Program-made: the position numbers and the translations under genes | Assembly: GCA_023416335.1 (NCBI GenBank) | Contig: JAEZHY010000041.1 | Location: forward strand, 28,130 to 92,129 | Direction of reading: 5' to 3' | DNA: 64,000 bases | From: Pseudomonadota bacterium | Lineage (GTDB): Bacteria; Desulfobacterota; Syntrophobacteria; Syntrophobacterales; Syntrophobacteraceae | In this document: in pieces, positions 33,188 through 42,765 of the stretch | How positions within the stretch are numbered: the stretch's first letter is position 1 | Layout of the letters: every line of letters starts with the position of its first letter | Notes under the pieces: model-generated | Databases searched by the model: none | Told to the model about the DNA's origin: nothing | The model's input: the letters and a program-made list of their open reading frames with translations, nothing else

Positions 33188-35023
33188 TCAATTAAGTAAA
33201 GGTTGTATCCCGAGTTCCGGCGCGCGTTCCCTGACAGATTTGACCACTTCCGGGTCCATCTCGATATCGTCCGGCCATGGGCGGGTATGTCCGTCCGCCG
33301 GTCCTTTTCGGGTCGCGTCGATGCAGATTCTGCCGTTTTGTCGAATCAGGTCTCTTTTGGGATCGACGTTATTGAAGATCTTCCAAAGCACGAGCGAATA
33401 GTCCCTGAGGTCAATCGCTGAATCCAGGGCAACCAGTATCGAAAACGGATCCAGGTGAGTTTCGGCCAGAAGTTTTTCCAGTATCGGCTTGCCCGGGGTC
33501 TCCTCATCTTTCGCCAGATTGAGCAGCAGGACCCGGTTCCGAACCTCCAGCGGCAGGATGTGAAAAGAGGTAAGCCGGTCGGATACCGACTTCAGGTATT
33601 TTGCAATTGTCTTATCGGCTGGAATCTTTTTTGGCTTTGCCCGGGATCTTTCACGTTCGCCCGGCATCCTTCGCGTGGCATCGATTCCGATCTTGGCGCC
33701 GAAGAGCGGGTCGGGGGCGCTGTGGTCCAGGACGTCCAGCACGCCTTCCGATATGAACAAATCACTTTCCAGGTCTATTTCATCGAGAATCGCGGCAAGC
33801 ACTTTGCCGGGATTCTTTAGATCCATTCCATTATCGACGAGAGCGACCGCTTTTGAAAAGCTCATCTGCCCCTGGCCCCAGACGGCGCTCATGATTTTGC
33901 GGGCATGGCCAGGGTATTCCTTCTCAAGGGCCATGACGACGATATTATGGAAGACACCTTCCCAGGGCATCCAGAAGTCGCGCACTTCGGGCAGGATCGT
34001 GCCGAGAAGAGGAAGGAAGATCCGCTCGGTGGCCTTTGCAAGAAAGCAATCCTCCATAGGAGGCCTGCCGACGATCGTCGCCGAATAGATGGGATTTTTT
34101 CTGTGCGTTATAGCCGTAAGGTGGAACACGGGGTACTCGCCGACGAGCGAGTAATATCCGGTATGATCGCCGAAGGGGCCTTCGAGCCGGAGTTCGTCCG
34201 GATCGACGTACCCTTCGAGGACGAATTCCGCTTCGGCCGGGACTTCCAGATCGATTGAAACGCAACGCGCCATCGGAACCGGTTTGCGCCGTATGAAACC
34301 CGCAAGGATCATTTCATCGATCCCCCGCGGAAGGGGCGCCGTTGCCGCATAAGTCACGGCGGGGTCCGTCCCGATTGCGACCGCAACGGGCATGCGCCTG
34401 CCGGCCTTTCGGTATTCGCTGAAATAGTGCGAGCCGTCTTTATGGATGTGCCAGTGCATGCCGGTCGTTTGGCGGTCGTAGACCTGGAGTCGGTACATAC
34501 CGACATTGCGCCTGCCGGTTGTGAGGCTCCGAGTGATTACCACCGGAAGGGTCACGAAAGGGCCGCCGTCCTGGGGCCAGCATTTGAGGACCGGAATCGC
34601 CGAAAGGTCGATGTCGTTACCCCGGTACACGACTTCCTGGCAGGGCGCGTTGCGTGTCTTGCGCGGCAGGAAGCGCAAGATGTCCAGTCCCATCGGCAGG
34701 AGCTTTGCCAGCTGGGAAAGCGATTTTGGAGGCTCGATCTTCACGAATCGTTCGAGGCGTGCGGCAAGGCTGTCCAGGGAATCCGTCCCGAGTGCAATGC
34801 AGATGCGTCGCTCGCTTCCGAAGGCATTGGTCAGAACGGGAAAGCGCGATTCCCGGACATTCTCGAACAGCAGGGCTTTCCCGCCGCCGGGAGATTTCGA
34901 TGCGAGATCGGTTATATGCGTGATTTCGAGATCTTTTGAGACCGGAGCTTTGATCCGCAGCAACTCGCCGGCCTTTTCCAGTTCGGATATGAATTCACCG
35001 AGATTTTGATAAGAGCTTTTCAT
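33188..35023 (-). CDS. UbiD-family decarboxylase, menaquinone (MqnL-like)
   Basis: The 611-residue protein belongs to the UbiD (prenyl-FMN-dependent) decarboxylase family, with the conserved GKALLFENV, FGSERRICIALG, and a long central MHWHIHKDGSHYF and ATAPLPRGIDEMILAGF region. UbiD enzymes of futalosine-type pathways (MqnL) act on prenylated naphthoate. The ATG at 35023 begins MKSSYQNLGEFI; the frame extends 10 residues upstream without a family match. The UbiA-type gene lies just upstream on the same strand, which supports menaquinone synthesis. The choice of MqnL over other UbiD subgroups is inference from that neighbour. Confidence 0.82.
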   Translation of the reverse strand: MKSSYQNLGEFISELEKAGELLRIKAPVSKDLEITHITDLASKSPGGGKALLFENVRESRFPVLTNAFGSERRICIALGTDSLDSLAARLERFVKIEPPKSLSQLAKLLPMGLDILRFLPRKTRNAPCQEVVYRGNDIDLSAIPVLKCWPQDGGPFVTLPVVITRSLTTGRRNVGMYRLQVYDRQTTGMHWHIHKDGSHYFSEYRKAGRRMPVAVAIGTDPAVTYAATAPLPRGIDEMILAGFIRRKPVPMARCVSIDLEVPAEAEFVLEGYVDPDELRLEGPFGDHTGYYSLVGEYPVFHLTAITHRKNPIYSATIVGRPPMEDCFLAKATERIFLPLLGTILPEVRDFWMPWEGVFHNIVVMALEKEYPGHARKIMSAVWGQGQMSFSKAVALVDNGMDLKNPGKVLAAILDEIDLESDLFISEGVLDVLDHSAPDPLFGAKIGIDATRRMPGERERSRAKPKKIPADKTIAKYLKSVSDRLTSFHILPLEVRNRVLLLNLAKDEETPGKPILEKLLAETHLDPFSILVALDSAIDLRDYSLVLWKIFNNVDPKRDLIRQNGRICIDATRKGPADGHTRPWPDDIEMDPEVVKSVRERAPELGIQPLLN

Positions 35024-35092
35024 CGTCTCATACTTGGCTGGGCGACCGGACAATCTGTGTACCGGCGCTCGATGGTTAGATTCTTTTCGGGC

Positions 35093-35959
35093 CTATAGGG
35101 CCCACCACGTGCCTGCCAGAACGCCGAGGAAGATCAAAACCGATATTGCGCTGTTCATGTGGAAGAAGGCAATATTGACCTTTTCGAGGCAATCGGGTCG
35201 GACGAGCCTGTGTTCGGCAACTAGCAGGATAGTTATGAGGGAAAGAAACAGCAGGTAGACTTTTCCGAGACCGAAGGCGAAATACAGGCACAAAAGGAAA
35301 ATAAAAGTTGCAACGTGAAGAGAGGTTGAAAGGAGGAGAGCCCTGCTCACTCCCCATCTGGCCGGCATCGAGAAGAGCGCCTGCGCCTTGTCGAATTCAA
35401 TATCCTGACATGCGTAGAGGATGTCGAAGCCGGCAATGTATGTCATGAGAGCAAGTGAAAGCAGCAGCACCCTCGGGTCCAGATCTCCTGTAATGGCGAC
35501 CCACGCCCCGGCGGGAGCCAACCCGATTCCGAACCCCAGGACCAGGTGACAGTATGAAGTAAAGCGTTTCGTGTAGGAATAGAAGAAAAGCACGATAAGA
35601 ACGGGAATCGACAGAAACAGGCAGAGCCGCCCGAGCAGTGCGGCGGAGAGCACGAAGAAGGCTGCCGAGAGGGCGATGAAGATAATGACGGACAATTTGT
35701 CTACCTGGCCGGAAACGTGCGGCCGGCCGGCCGTGCGGGGATTGAGCCGGTCGTAGTCAAAATCGGCAAGCCTGTTGAACCCCATGGCGGCAGACCTGGC
35801 CGAAGCCATTGCTACCAGGATCAGCAAAAGGGTCTGCAGGTTTACGGGGTGATGCCTGTTGGCGAGCAGGACGGCTGCCAGTGCGAACGGGAGCGCGAAG
35901 ACGGTATGACTGAATTTGATCAGCCTGCCGTAGGTGTGGATTTTTTCCAGCCAGATCAT
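35093..35959 (-). CDS. UbiA-family prenyltransferase (MqnP-like)
   Basis: The 288-residue membrane protein has about eight hydrophobic helices and two aspartate-rich motifs of UbiA enzymes: GFNRLADFDYDRLNPRTAGRP (N/DxxxDxxxD) and YACQDIEFDKAQALFSMP (second D-rich motif). It attaches a polyprenyl chain to an aromatic acceptor in quinone synthesis. I chose the start MIWLEKIHTYGRLIKFSHTVFALPFALA, dropping 22 residues of the open frame. Close to UbiD on the same strand, so the pair likely forms the prenylation/decarboxylation steps of the futalosine pathway. Confidence 0.86.
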   Translation of the reverse strand: MIWLEKIHTYGRLIKFSHTVFALPFALAAVLLANRHHPVNLQTLLLILVAMASARSAAMGFNRLADFDYDRLNPRTAGRPHVSGQVDKLSVIIFIALSAAFFVLSAALLGRLCLFLSIPVLIVLFFYSYTKRFTSYCHLVLGFGIGLAPAGAWVAITGDLDPRVLLLSLALMTYIAGFDILYACQDIEFDKAQALFSMPARWGVSRALLLSTSLHVATFIFLLCLYFAFGLGKVYLLFLSLITILLVAEHRLVRPDCLEKVNIAFFHMNSAISVLIFLGVLAGTWWAL

Positions 35960-36341
35960 TTGTTGAGTTCGCCGCTCCTTCTTATACAAAAACGTGGAGC
36001 CCCGCAGCTCCACAGTGATATCCACCGTTTAAGTTTTTCAGTATATTTTTTGTCTTCGGTTTCGACAACTAAAATGAAGATGCCCTGGATGCAGGGATGT
36101 TTAGAGCGCATGAAGAGTTATGAACTCTTCGGCAGCGCGCCTCTTGCGCTTCGCGCCCGGATTCGGGAACCCGGGGCTGCCCACTTGACTGTTCCGCTTG
36201 CTTCTTCAACCCTTTCCCCTCAAAGGTCCACCAAAGCTGTGGCGCGGCTTCCCGACCGCAACGCCGAGAGTAACAGCCCCTACGCCTTGGGAACTCCGGC
36301 ATTTTCGTGCTTTTGCTGTTCACCGTTCACTGGTCGCTGCT
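35960..36341. repeat. Intergenic region with dispersed repeats
   Basis: The spacer between the UbiA gene and pyk holds REP-like pieces (GGCGCGGCTTCCCGACCGC, TTGGGAACTCC) and a heptamer run TTCACCG-TTCACTG-GTCGCTG at 36319-36339 ending three bases before the pyk stop. No gene is supported. Confidence 0.45.
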
Positions 36342-37772
36342 TCAACTGATTTCCATAACTTTGAGCAGATTGGTCGTTCCCGAAACGCCCACGGGAACGC
36401 CCGCCGTGATGACCACGCAATCCCCCTGTTTCGCCACCCCCCGTTCGACGGCCCAGGTTCTGGCAGAGGCAAACATCTGGTCGGTATCGACAAAGGCGCT
36501 CACGAGGTGCGGAATGACTCCCCATGTCAGGGAAAGCTGGCGCAGGGCTTCGGTATGGTCGGTGAGAGCTATTATCGGAGCCGATGGCCTGAACCTGGCT
36601 ACCAGGCGGGCGGTGTTGCCGGACGAAGATGTGGCAACGATTGCCGATGCGCCGAGGTCGAGCGCAAGCAGGCATGCGGCCCGGCTGATTCCGGCCGGAA
36701 TCGTATGGAGAATTTCGGAGACTTCTTCGCTGAGAAAACCTCTTTCATCCAGGTATGGTTCCGTCGTCCCGGCAATCCGGTCGAGAGTGGCGACGGCTTC
36801 GACGGGATAGTTGCCCATTGCCGTCTCGTCGGAGAGCATGAGGGCATCGGTCCCGTCCAGGATCGCATTTGCCACGTCCGTTGCTTCGGCCCTGGTCGGC
36901 CTGGGGTTTTCAAGCATCGATGTTAGCATCTGGGTGGCAGTGATGACGGGTTTTCCTGCCCGGCGCGTTTCCCTGATGATGCGCTTCTGAATCATCGGCA
37001 CATCCTCCAGGGGCATTTCCACTCCGAGGTCTCCCCGGGCGACCATTACCCCGTCGACCGCGGTCAGGATCTGGCTGAAATTTTCGACGGCCTGAGGCTT
37101 TTCAATCTTCGCGATAAGCATCGGATGATGCCCGGAACGGGCGATCATTTCGCGCGGCTGATCCAGGTCGCTCAACTTGCGGACGAACGACAGGGCTACG
37201 AAGTCCACCTTTTCTTCCAGGCCGAGTTCAAGGTCGTCACGGTCTTTTTCGGTGAAAGCCGTAATGCTCAGGTCGCTCAAAGGAAGGTTGACACCCTTGC
37301 GGGTAAATATCACGCCCCCTACTACCACATCGCAGATTATGCTGTCGGGTGTTTTTTGAACCGCCACGAGTTGGACGGTGCCGTCGGCAAGCAGGACGAG
37401 ATTACCGATTTCGACATCCCTGACGAGGTCGGGGTATTCTACCGGGATGGCGTCGTCGTGAGCATCTTCACCGGGTACGAGGATGACCCGGTTCCCGTGG
37501 TGGAGGGACATCTTTCCCCCGCTGATCCGGCCTACGCGGATCTTCGGACCTCCCAGGTCCTGGAGTATCCCGATTTCCTTGCCTGCCTGCCGCGAAAGGG
37601 ACCGAATGGTACGAATCGTCTGCCGGTGCGTTTCCCGGTCGCCGTGCGAAAAGTTAAGTCGAGCCACGTCCATCCCGGCGTTTATGAGCTGAAGGATTGT
37701 TTCGGGCGAACTCGACTTGGGGCCGATGGTGCAGACGATTTTTGTTCTCCTGAATCTCGTTTTCGACCTCAT
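36342..37772 (-). CDS. pyk: Pyruvate kinase
   Basis: The 476-residue protein has the complete pyruvate kinase pattern: TKIVCTIGPKSSS, NFSHGDRETH, LQDLGGPKIRVG, the active-site signature LIAKIEKPQAVENF, MVARGDLGVEMP, and PVITATQMLTSML. It converts phosphoenolpyruvate and ADP to pyruvate and ATP. It starts two bases after the pepF stop on the same strand, so the two are cotranscribed. Confidence 0.96.
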   Translation of the reverse strand: MRSKTRFRRTKIVCTIGPKSSSPETILQLINAGMDVARLNFSHGDRETHRQTIRTIRSLSRQAGKEIGILQDLGGPKIRVGRISGGKMSLHHGNRVILVPGEDAHDDAIPVEYPDLVRDVEIGNLVLLADGTVQLVAVQKTPDSIICDVVVGGVIFTRKGVNLPLSDLSITAFTEKDRDDLELGLEEKVDFVALSFVRKLSDLDQPREMIARSGHHPMLIAKIEKPQAVENFSQILTAVDGVMVARGDLGVEMPLEDVPMIQKRIIRETRRAGKPVITATQMLTSMLENPRPTRAEATDVANAILDGTDALMLSDETAMGNYPVEAVATLDRIAGTTEPYLDERGFLSEEVSEILHTIPAGISRAACLLALDLGASAIVATSSSGNTARLVARFRPSAPIIALTDHTEALRQLSLTWGVIPHLVSAFVDTDQMFASARTWAVERGVAKQGDCVVITAGVPVGVSGTTNLLKVMEIS

Positions 37773-37774
37773 GC

Positions 37775-39550
37775 TCAGGCTCCCTCCCTTTCGGCTTCCG
37801 CAAGAAGGTCCTCGATCAGATCGATCCCCTGGCGCCAGAAACCGGGGTTCGACAAATCTATTCCAAACGGTTCCAGAAGTTCCTGCGGCTTGGCTTTCCC
37901 ACCGGAACTGAGAAACTCGATATATTTCGGCACGAATGCTTCACCCTGCTGGAGGTACTGCTCGTACAGGGCAAGGACCAGCAGTTCCCCGAAAGCATAT
38001 GCATAGACGTAACCGGGTGAATGAACGAAATGAGGAATGTAGGACCACCAGATCCTATAGTGGTCCAGCAGGCGCACTGAGTCGCCAAACATTGCGGACT
38101 GGGTATCGTGCCAGGCGGAAGAGATGAAGTGGGGTGCCAGTTCGCCCTGGGTTCGGCGGGCATTGTGGACGGAATCCTCGAACCGGTTCATGGAAACCTG
38201 GCGGAAAACGGTAGCGAAGATATCCTCTATTTTCGAGCAGAGGAAAGCGCGCCTCTCACGAGGATTAGTCATTCCGCTCAAAATGTGGCGGAAGGCAAGC
38301 ATCTCCCCGAAAACCGAAGCGCTCTCGGCAGTGGTGAGCGGCGTATCGCTATTGAAAAGTCCCTGGGCTCTTGCGAGGTATTGATGAATTCCGTGCCCCA
38401 GTTCGTGCGCGAGTGTCATGATGTCGCGGTGAGTTCCCGTGAAATTCAGCATTACATAAGGGTGGGCGGAAGGAACCACTGGATGGGCAAACGCGCCGCT
38501 GCGCTTTCCGGGGATTACCGGCGCATGAATGCAATTCTCCGTAAAGAACCGTGACGCAATCTCGGCCATCTGCGGTGAGAATTCCGAATATGCTTTCAAA
38601 ACGAGGTCTTTTGCGTCCTCCCAGGTGAACCGTCCTTCCGGAAGACCGGGAACCGGCGCGTACCGGTCGTAGTCATAAAGCTCCTCATACCCGAGAAGGT
38701 CCCGTTTCAGCCTGTAATAGCGAGCGACAACATCATATCGGGATGAAACAGCACCGACGAGCGCTTCGACCATACTGTCATCGGCCTCGTTGCTCAGGTT
38801 GCGCGAGGTCAGCCAGCCGGGGTAATTGCGGAGCCGGTCGTCGATGGATTTATCCAGGAGAATAGTGTTGAAGATGTGGGTCAGTGAAGGCAGGATCGTT
38901 TCGAGTCCCTCGGTCAATTCCTGTGCGGCTTTCTTCCTGACATCGCGATCGGAGTTGTACAAGTCGCTCAGCACTTCGGATTCCGTTCGCTTCGCCGCTC
39001 CGAACCTTACCTGGCTCAGCATTTTATCGAATAGAGCACTCCATGCGGACGCTCCTGCCGGTTCCTTTTCTGCCAGGATTCGTTCTTCCGGTTCGCTGAG
39101 AAGGTGGCGCTTGTATTTCCTGATTGCCGTCAGGTAATGCCCGTAGCTCGCCAGTTCCGGATCGGATATCAGATTTTGCGCCCGGGCATCATCGACCTTG
39201 GTCCATTCGAGTTCGAAAAAGAGTGTGTCCCGATGCAGTTCGCTGTAGAGTTCCCTGGTGGACTGGAACAGGGCGCTCGCGCCGGAGTCCTGGGTCTGGG
39301 TAGCGAAGTTGAGATAGGCGTACGCCAGAATCTTTTGCGCGCGTTCATTCAGGTCTTCCAGTTTTCGGATGACTCCTTTCAGTTCCCTTGCTTCCAGCGA
39401 ATCGATCTTTCCTCGGTATTTCGAAAATGACTCGGCCTGTTCCCTGCACCATTGCATGTCGGATTTCATGGCAGGGTCATCAGGACCGGAGTAAAGATCG
39501 CCAAGATTCCAGATTACGTTTTCAGCAGCAGATTTCATTGACCTGTCCAT
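37775..39550 (-). CDS. pepF: Oligoendopeptidase F (M3B metallopeptidase)
   Basis: The 591-residue cytosolic peptidase carries the zinc motif HELGHGIHQ (HExxH) at about residue 380 and the downstream third ligand Glu in ESASVFGEM. N- and C-terminal helical domains are complete. The ATG at 39538 is an alternative start. It degrades short peptides. It lies between glcD (about 60 bp upstream) and pyk (2 bp downstream) on one strand. Confidence 0.93.
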   Translation of the reverse strand: MDRSMKSAAENVIWNLGDLYSGPDDPAMKSDMQWCREQAESFSKYRGKIDSLEARELKGVIRKLEDLNERAQKILAYAYLNFATQTQDSGASALFQSTRELYSELHRDTLFFELEWTKVDDARAQNLISDPELASYGHYLTAIRKYKRHLLSEPEERILAEKEPAGASAWSALFDKMLSQVRFGAAKRTESEVLSDLYNSDRDVRKKAAQELTEGLETILPSLTHIFNTILLDKSIDDRLRNYPGWLTSRNLSNEADDSMVEALVGAVSSRYDVVARYYRLKRDLLGYEELYDYDRYAPVPGLPEGRFTWEDAKDLVLKAYSEFSPQMAEIASRFFTENCIHAPVIPGKRSGAFAHPVVPSAHPYVMLNFTGTHRDIMTLAHELGHGIHQYLARAQGLFNSDTPLTTAESASVFGEMLAFRHILSGMTNPRERRAFLCSKIEDIFATVFRQVSMNRFEDSVHNARRTQGELAPHFISSAWHDTQSAMFGDSVRLLDHYRIWWSYIPHFVHSPGYVYAYAFGELLVLALYEQYLQQGEAFVPKYIEFLSSGGKAKPQELLEPFGIDLSNPGFWRQGIDLIEDLLAEAEREGA

Positions 39551-39611
39551 TTATTAGTACGTTTTGATTTCTCACAGGCAAAAGTAAGCACGATTTGGGA
39601 CGTCCCTATCT

Positions 39612-41012
39612 CTAGGAGAAATCCCCTTCAAGAAATGCCCTGTTCGGGACGAACATTTTTCCGGGGTTCATGATGTTGAGCGGGTCGAGAGCCTGTTTGA
39701 TCCTCTTCATCGCTTCCAGACCCTCCGCTCCGACTTCCTGCTCGATGAACGGGGACTTTGCGATGCCGATCCCGTGTTCCCCTGAGAGGGTCCCGCCGAG
39801 GCCGAGAACTATCCCGAAAAGCTCTTCGACCGCCTTTCCCGCACGTTTCAGTTCGGATTCGTCCTTCCTGTCCAGCATGATATTGGTGTGGATGTTGCCG
39901 TCCCCCGCATGTCCGAAACAGACAATGATGAGCTGATACTTATCGGCGAGGCCTCGAATAGACCTGATGAGTGCCGGAATTTTCGTGCGCGGGACGGTGA
40001 CGTCCTCGTTTATTTTGCCCGGCCTTATTCTGCCCAGGGCGGGGGATATCCCCCGGCGTGCCTGCCAGAGCCGGTCTCTTTCCGACTGCGAGCGGGCTGC
40101 TTCGGTCCGGCTTGCCCCGGATCCTCTGCAGATATCCTCAACCCTGGCGACCTGACTGTCAAGAACCAGGTCCGGGCCGTCCACTTCTATCAGTATCATC
40201 GCCTCGGCATCCACCGGGAGTCCGATCTTCAGGTGATTTTCCACAACCTCGATTGCTGCCTGGTCCATGAGTTCCATTGTCGATGGAATGATTCGGTTCC
40301 GCAGGATCTCGCAGACCGCGTTTGCGGCGTCATCGAGCTTCGGAAATACGGCGGTGAGCGTTCGAACCGATTCGGGCAAGGGGATAAGACGCACGATAAT
40401 CTTCGTGAAAATTCCAAGCGTGCCCTCGGAGCCGGCCATAAGGCGGGTCATATCGTAACCCACCACGCCCTTCATCGTACGCGTACCGGTATGGACAATC
40501 TCACCGGTCGGCAGCACCATTTCGAGTCCGAGGAGGTAGTCCCGTGTGACCCCGTACTTGATCGCCCGCGGACCTCCCGCGCACATGGCTACGTTGCCGC
40601 CCATACTGGAGAACTGGAGGCTTGCGGGATCGGGAGGATAGAAGAGCCCGCATTTTGCGGCCGCTTTCTGGAATTGCCCCGTCACCACTCCCGGTTCAAC
40701 GACCGCGGTCATATTGTCCTCATCCAGTTCCAGTATCCTGTTGAGCCTGTTGGTGACGATGATGAGTCCTCCCTGGGCGAGACATGCTCCAACCATGCCC
40801 GAACCCGAGCCTCTGGGATAGACGGAAAAGCGATGCCTGTTTGCCAGTTTCACCAGTTCGGATATCTCGGCGACATCGCCCGGCAAGGCCACTGCTTCCG
40901 GCAGAAAACGCATCTTGCTTGCGTCAAATCCATAACAGTAAAGCTCTTCCGGTGCCGTCAGAAAATTGTCTGCGCCGACGATGGCTTTTATTTGCTGAAA
41001 AGGGAGCGGCAT
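39612..41012 (-). CDS. glcD: FAD-linked oxidase, GlcD/lactate dehydrogenase type
   Basis: The 466-residue flavoprotein has an FAD-binding domain (about residues 40-180; YPRGSGSGMVGACLAQGG, SSMGGNVAMCAGGPRAIKYG) and a C-terminal oxidase domain with FGHAGDGNIHTN and LSGEHGIG motifs. This is the 2-hydroxyacid dehydrogenase (glycolate/D-lactate) class. Usually it partners an iron-sulfur subunit (GlcF or LldF-like), but none adjoins it here. It is the first gene of a glcD-pepF-pyk unit. Confidence 0.88.
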   Translation of the reverse strand: MPLPFQQIKAIVGADNFLTAPEELYCYGFDASKMRFLPEAVALPGDVAEISELVKLANRHRFSVYPRGSGSGMVGACLAQGGLIIVTNRLNRILELDEDNMTAVVEPGVVTGQFQKAAAKCGLFYPPDPASLQFSSMGGNVAMCAGGPRAIKYGVTRDYLLGLEMVLPTGEIVHTGTRTMKGVVGYDMTRLMAGSEGTLGIFTKIIVRLIPLPESVRTLTAVFPKLDDAANAVCEILRNRIIPSTMELMDQAAIEVVENHLKIGLPVDAEAMILIEVDGPDLVLDSQVARVEDICRGSGASRTEAARSQSERDRLWQARRGISPALGRIRPGKINEDVTVPRTKIPALIRSIRGLADKYQLIIVCFGHAGDGNIHTNIMLDRKDESELKRAGKAVEELFGIVLGLGGTLSGEHGIGIAKSPFIEQEVGAEGLEAMKRIKQALDPLNIMNPGKMFVPNRAFLEGDFS

Positions 41013-41527
41013 ATATGAGAGGTCCTTTCAACCGGAAAATTTCCGTTCCGAATTTGAAAAATCAGGTCATTATGGGAATTGTCCTGAAAGACGCCTGAGT
41101 GGTCAAGATAATCCTGAGAGCGGGGAGAACTTTTTGGTCTCCGATAGGCAAACCGGAAGAAAATGCCTAGTCTTCGGCGAATTTTTCCAAAAACGCCTTT
41201 CAGCTGTCGGGAATTCTGATGTTTTCGTGAAAATCATCCTGGTTTTAGATGCTTTGTTGCATTTTACATGTAATTTCGGGTAGTCTAAGCCTTTCCCAAA
41301 AATCCCCTGCCATGTACTGAAGCTATCGCCCCGGCCGCTGTTCTTTAGCCGGGAAAGGTGTCAAAGAGCCGCCTGGGGCATCGACGATCATCGTTCGCCC
41401 CTTCGGGCAGACGTAATTTTGTAACTCGAATACAGGATTGTAATTAAATCGCTGTTGAATTGGTAATCTGTTGTTGTCATCGAATCTTATCATTGCCGAC
41501 ACAAAGGCGATCACTCAGGATCAGTTC
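41013..41527. other. Intergenic region, no supported gene
   Basis: A 515-bp spacer between divergent genes. Several short inverted pieces exist but none clear. The small open frame 41323-41514 (minus) has no family or ribosome site, so I left it out. A hydrophobic or regulatory signal could not be assigned. Confidence 0.4.
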
Positions 41528-42709
41528 ATGAAAAATAAAGAATTTCGTCTTGGTTGCGAAAATTTGCTTCTTTCTCCCCCTCCATGGTTCCGGTCCGCCC
41601 GGCTCGGTCTCCTTGCAAACCAAGCCTCAGTCGGGCCGGGGCTCCGTAATGTGAAAGACCTGATATGTGAAGCCGGGGGAAACCTTACCTGCATTTTTTC
41701 TCCTCAGCACGGGTTCTACTCAGAGAAGCAGGCGAATATGATCGAATCGGACGACGCACACGATCGGGAACTCGAAGTGCCGGTCGTCAGCCTCTACTCC
41801 CAAACCCGCGAGCCGTCACAGGAAGCACTGGAAAAGATCGATGTTCTCCTGATAGACCTGCAGGACGTAGGGACGCGCATTTACACTTACGCCATCACAA
41901 TGGGGCTTTGCATCGAAGCCGCAGCTCGTGCCGGGGTCAAGACGGTCGTTCTCGACAGACCCAATCCGATAAATGGTACGGAAATTGAAGGAAATGTTTT
42001 GGACGCCCGGTTCCGGTCATTCGTAGGGAGATACCTGGTACCGATGCGGCACGGACTGACACTGGGGGAGTTTGCCCGGTATATCCTTTTAGAGCGCGAC
42101 ATTGACTGTGATTTGGAGGTTATTGCGATGGACGGTTGGAGGCGGAGTCGATATTTTGACACTCTTGGCCTCGACTGGGTCTTTCCGTCGCCGAATATGC
42201 CAACATGGGAGACGGCGCTTGTGTACCCCGGCATGGTGCTTCTCGAAGGAACAAACGTCAGCGAAGGTCGCGGGACGACCCTGCCTTTTCAGCTTTTCGG
42301 GGCGCCCTTCCTGGACCGGAAGCGAGTGCTGGGCTACCTGGAAAAGTGCGGTCTCGAGGGAGTTTTCTTCCGAGCGGTCACCTTCGAGCCGGCTTTCGAC
42401 AAGTTCAAAGGGGAACCGTGTTATGGGTTCCAGATTCATATAACGGACAGAGCCGGATTCAAACCTTATCGGACTGGGCTTGCGGTGCTGCAGGCATTGA
42501 GCCGGGTGCATCCGGAGAAGTTCAGATGGCTGGAGCCGCCATATGAATACGAGAGGGAAAAATTGCCGATCGATATTCTTATCGGCAGCAGCACGGTCCG
42601 GCAGCGGGTTGAGTCGGGTGAAGGCCTGGACCGGCTCGAATCGGAATGGCGGGGAGACCTGGCTGAATTCCGGAGAAAATGCGAGCCGTGTTTTCTGTAC
42701 TCGAACTAA
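41528..42709 (+). CDS. NamZ/YzbB-like protein (DUF1343), exo-N-acetylmuramidase type
   Basis: About 393 residues. It belongs to DUF1343, whose characterised member NamZ releases terminal MurNAc from peptidoglycan fragments. Conserved pieces are LLANQASVGP, FSPQHGFYSEKQANMI, LLIDLQDVGTRIYTY, VLDRPNPING, and PSPNMPTWETALVYPGMVLLEGTNVSEGRGTTLPFQ. No signal peptide is visible, so it may act in the cytosol in recycling. I chose the ATG at 41528 (MKNKEFRLG); an upstream in-frame start adds 19 residues. The NamZ role is inferred from family alone. Confidence 0.75.
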   Translation: MKNKEFRLGCENLLLSPPPWFRSARLGLLANQASVGPGLRNVKDLICEAGGNLTCIFSPQHGFYSEKQANMIESDDAHDRELEVPVVSLYSQTREPSQEALEKIDVLLIDLQDVGTRIYTYAITMGLCIEAAARAGVKTVVLDRPNPINGTEIEGNVLDARFRSFVGRYLVPMRHGLTLGEFARYILLERDIDCDLEVIAMDGWRRSRYFDTLGLDWVFPSPNMPTWETALVYPGMVLLEGTNVSEGRGTTLPFQLFGAPFLDRKRVLGYLEKCGLEGVFFRAVTFEPAFDKFKGEPCYGFQIHITDRAGFKPYRTGLAVLQALSRVHPEKFRWLEPPYEYEREKLPIDILIGSSTVRQRVESGEGLDRLESEWRGDLAEFRRKCEPCFLYSN

Positions 42710-42740
42710 AAAGGAGTTGGAGGAATTCCCCCAACCCCTT
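42708..42740 (-). terminator. Intrinsic terminator of lepB
   Basis: On the minus strand GGGGTTGGGGGAATTCC pairs with GGAATTCCTCCAACTCC with two G-T pairs, followed by five T. It also overlaps the stop codon of the plus-strand gene. Confidence 0.75.
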
Positions 42741-42765
42741 GTGGAACTAAGACTGCAATCGGGCT

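Noticed and set aside
41323..41514. 63-codon minus-strand frame in the gap before the NamZ-like gene
   Set aside because: No ribosome site, no family, and unusual composition; probably chance.
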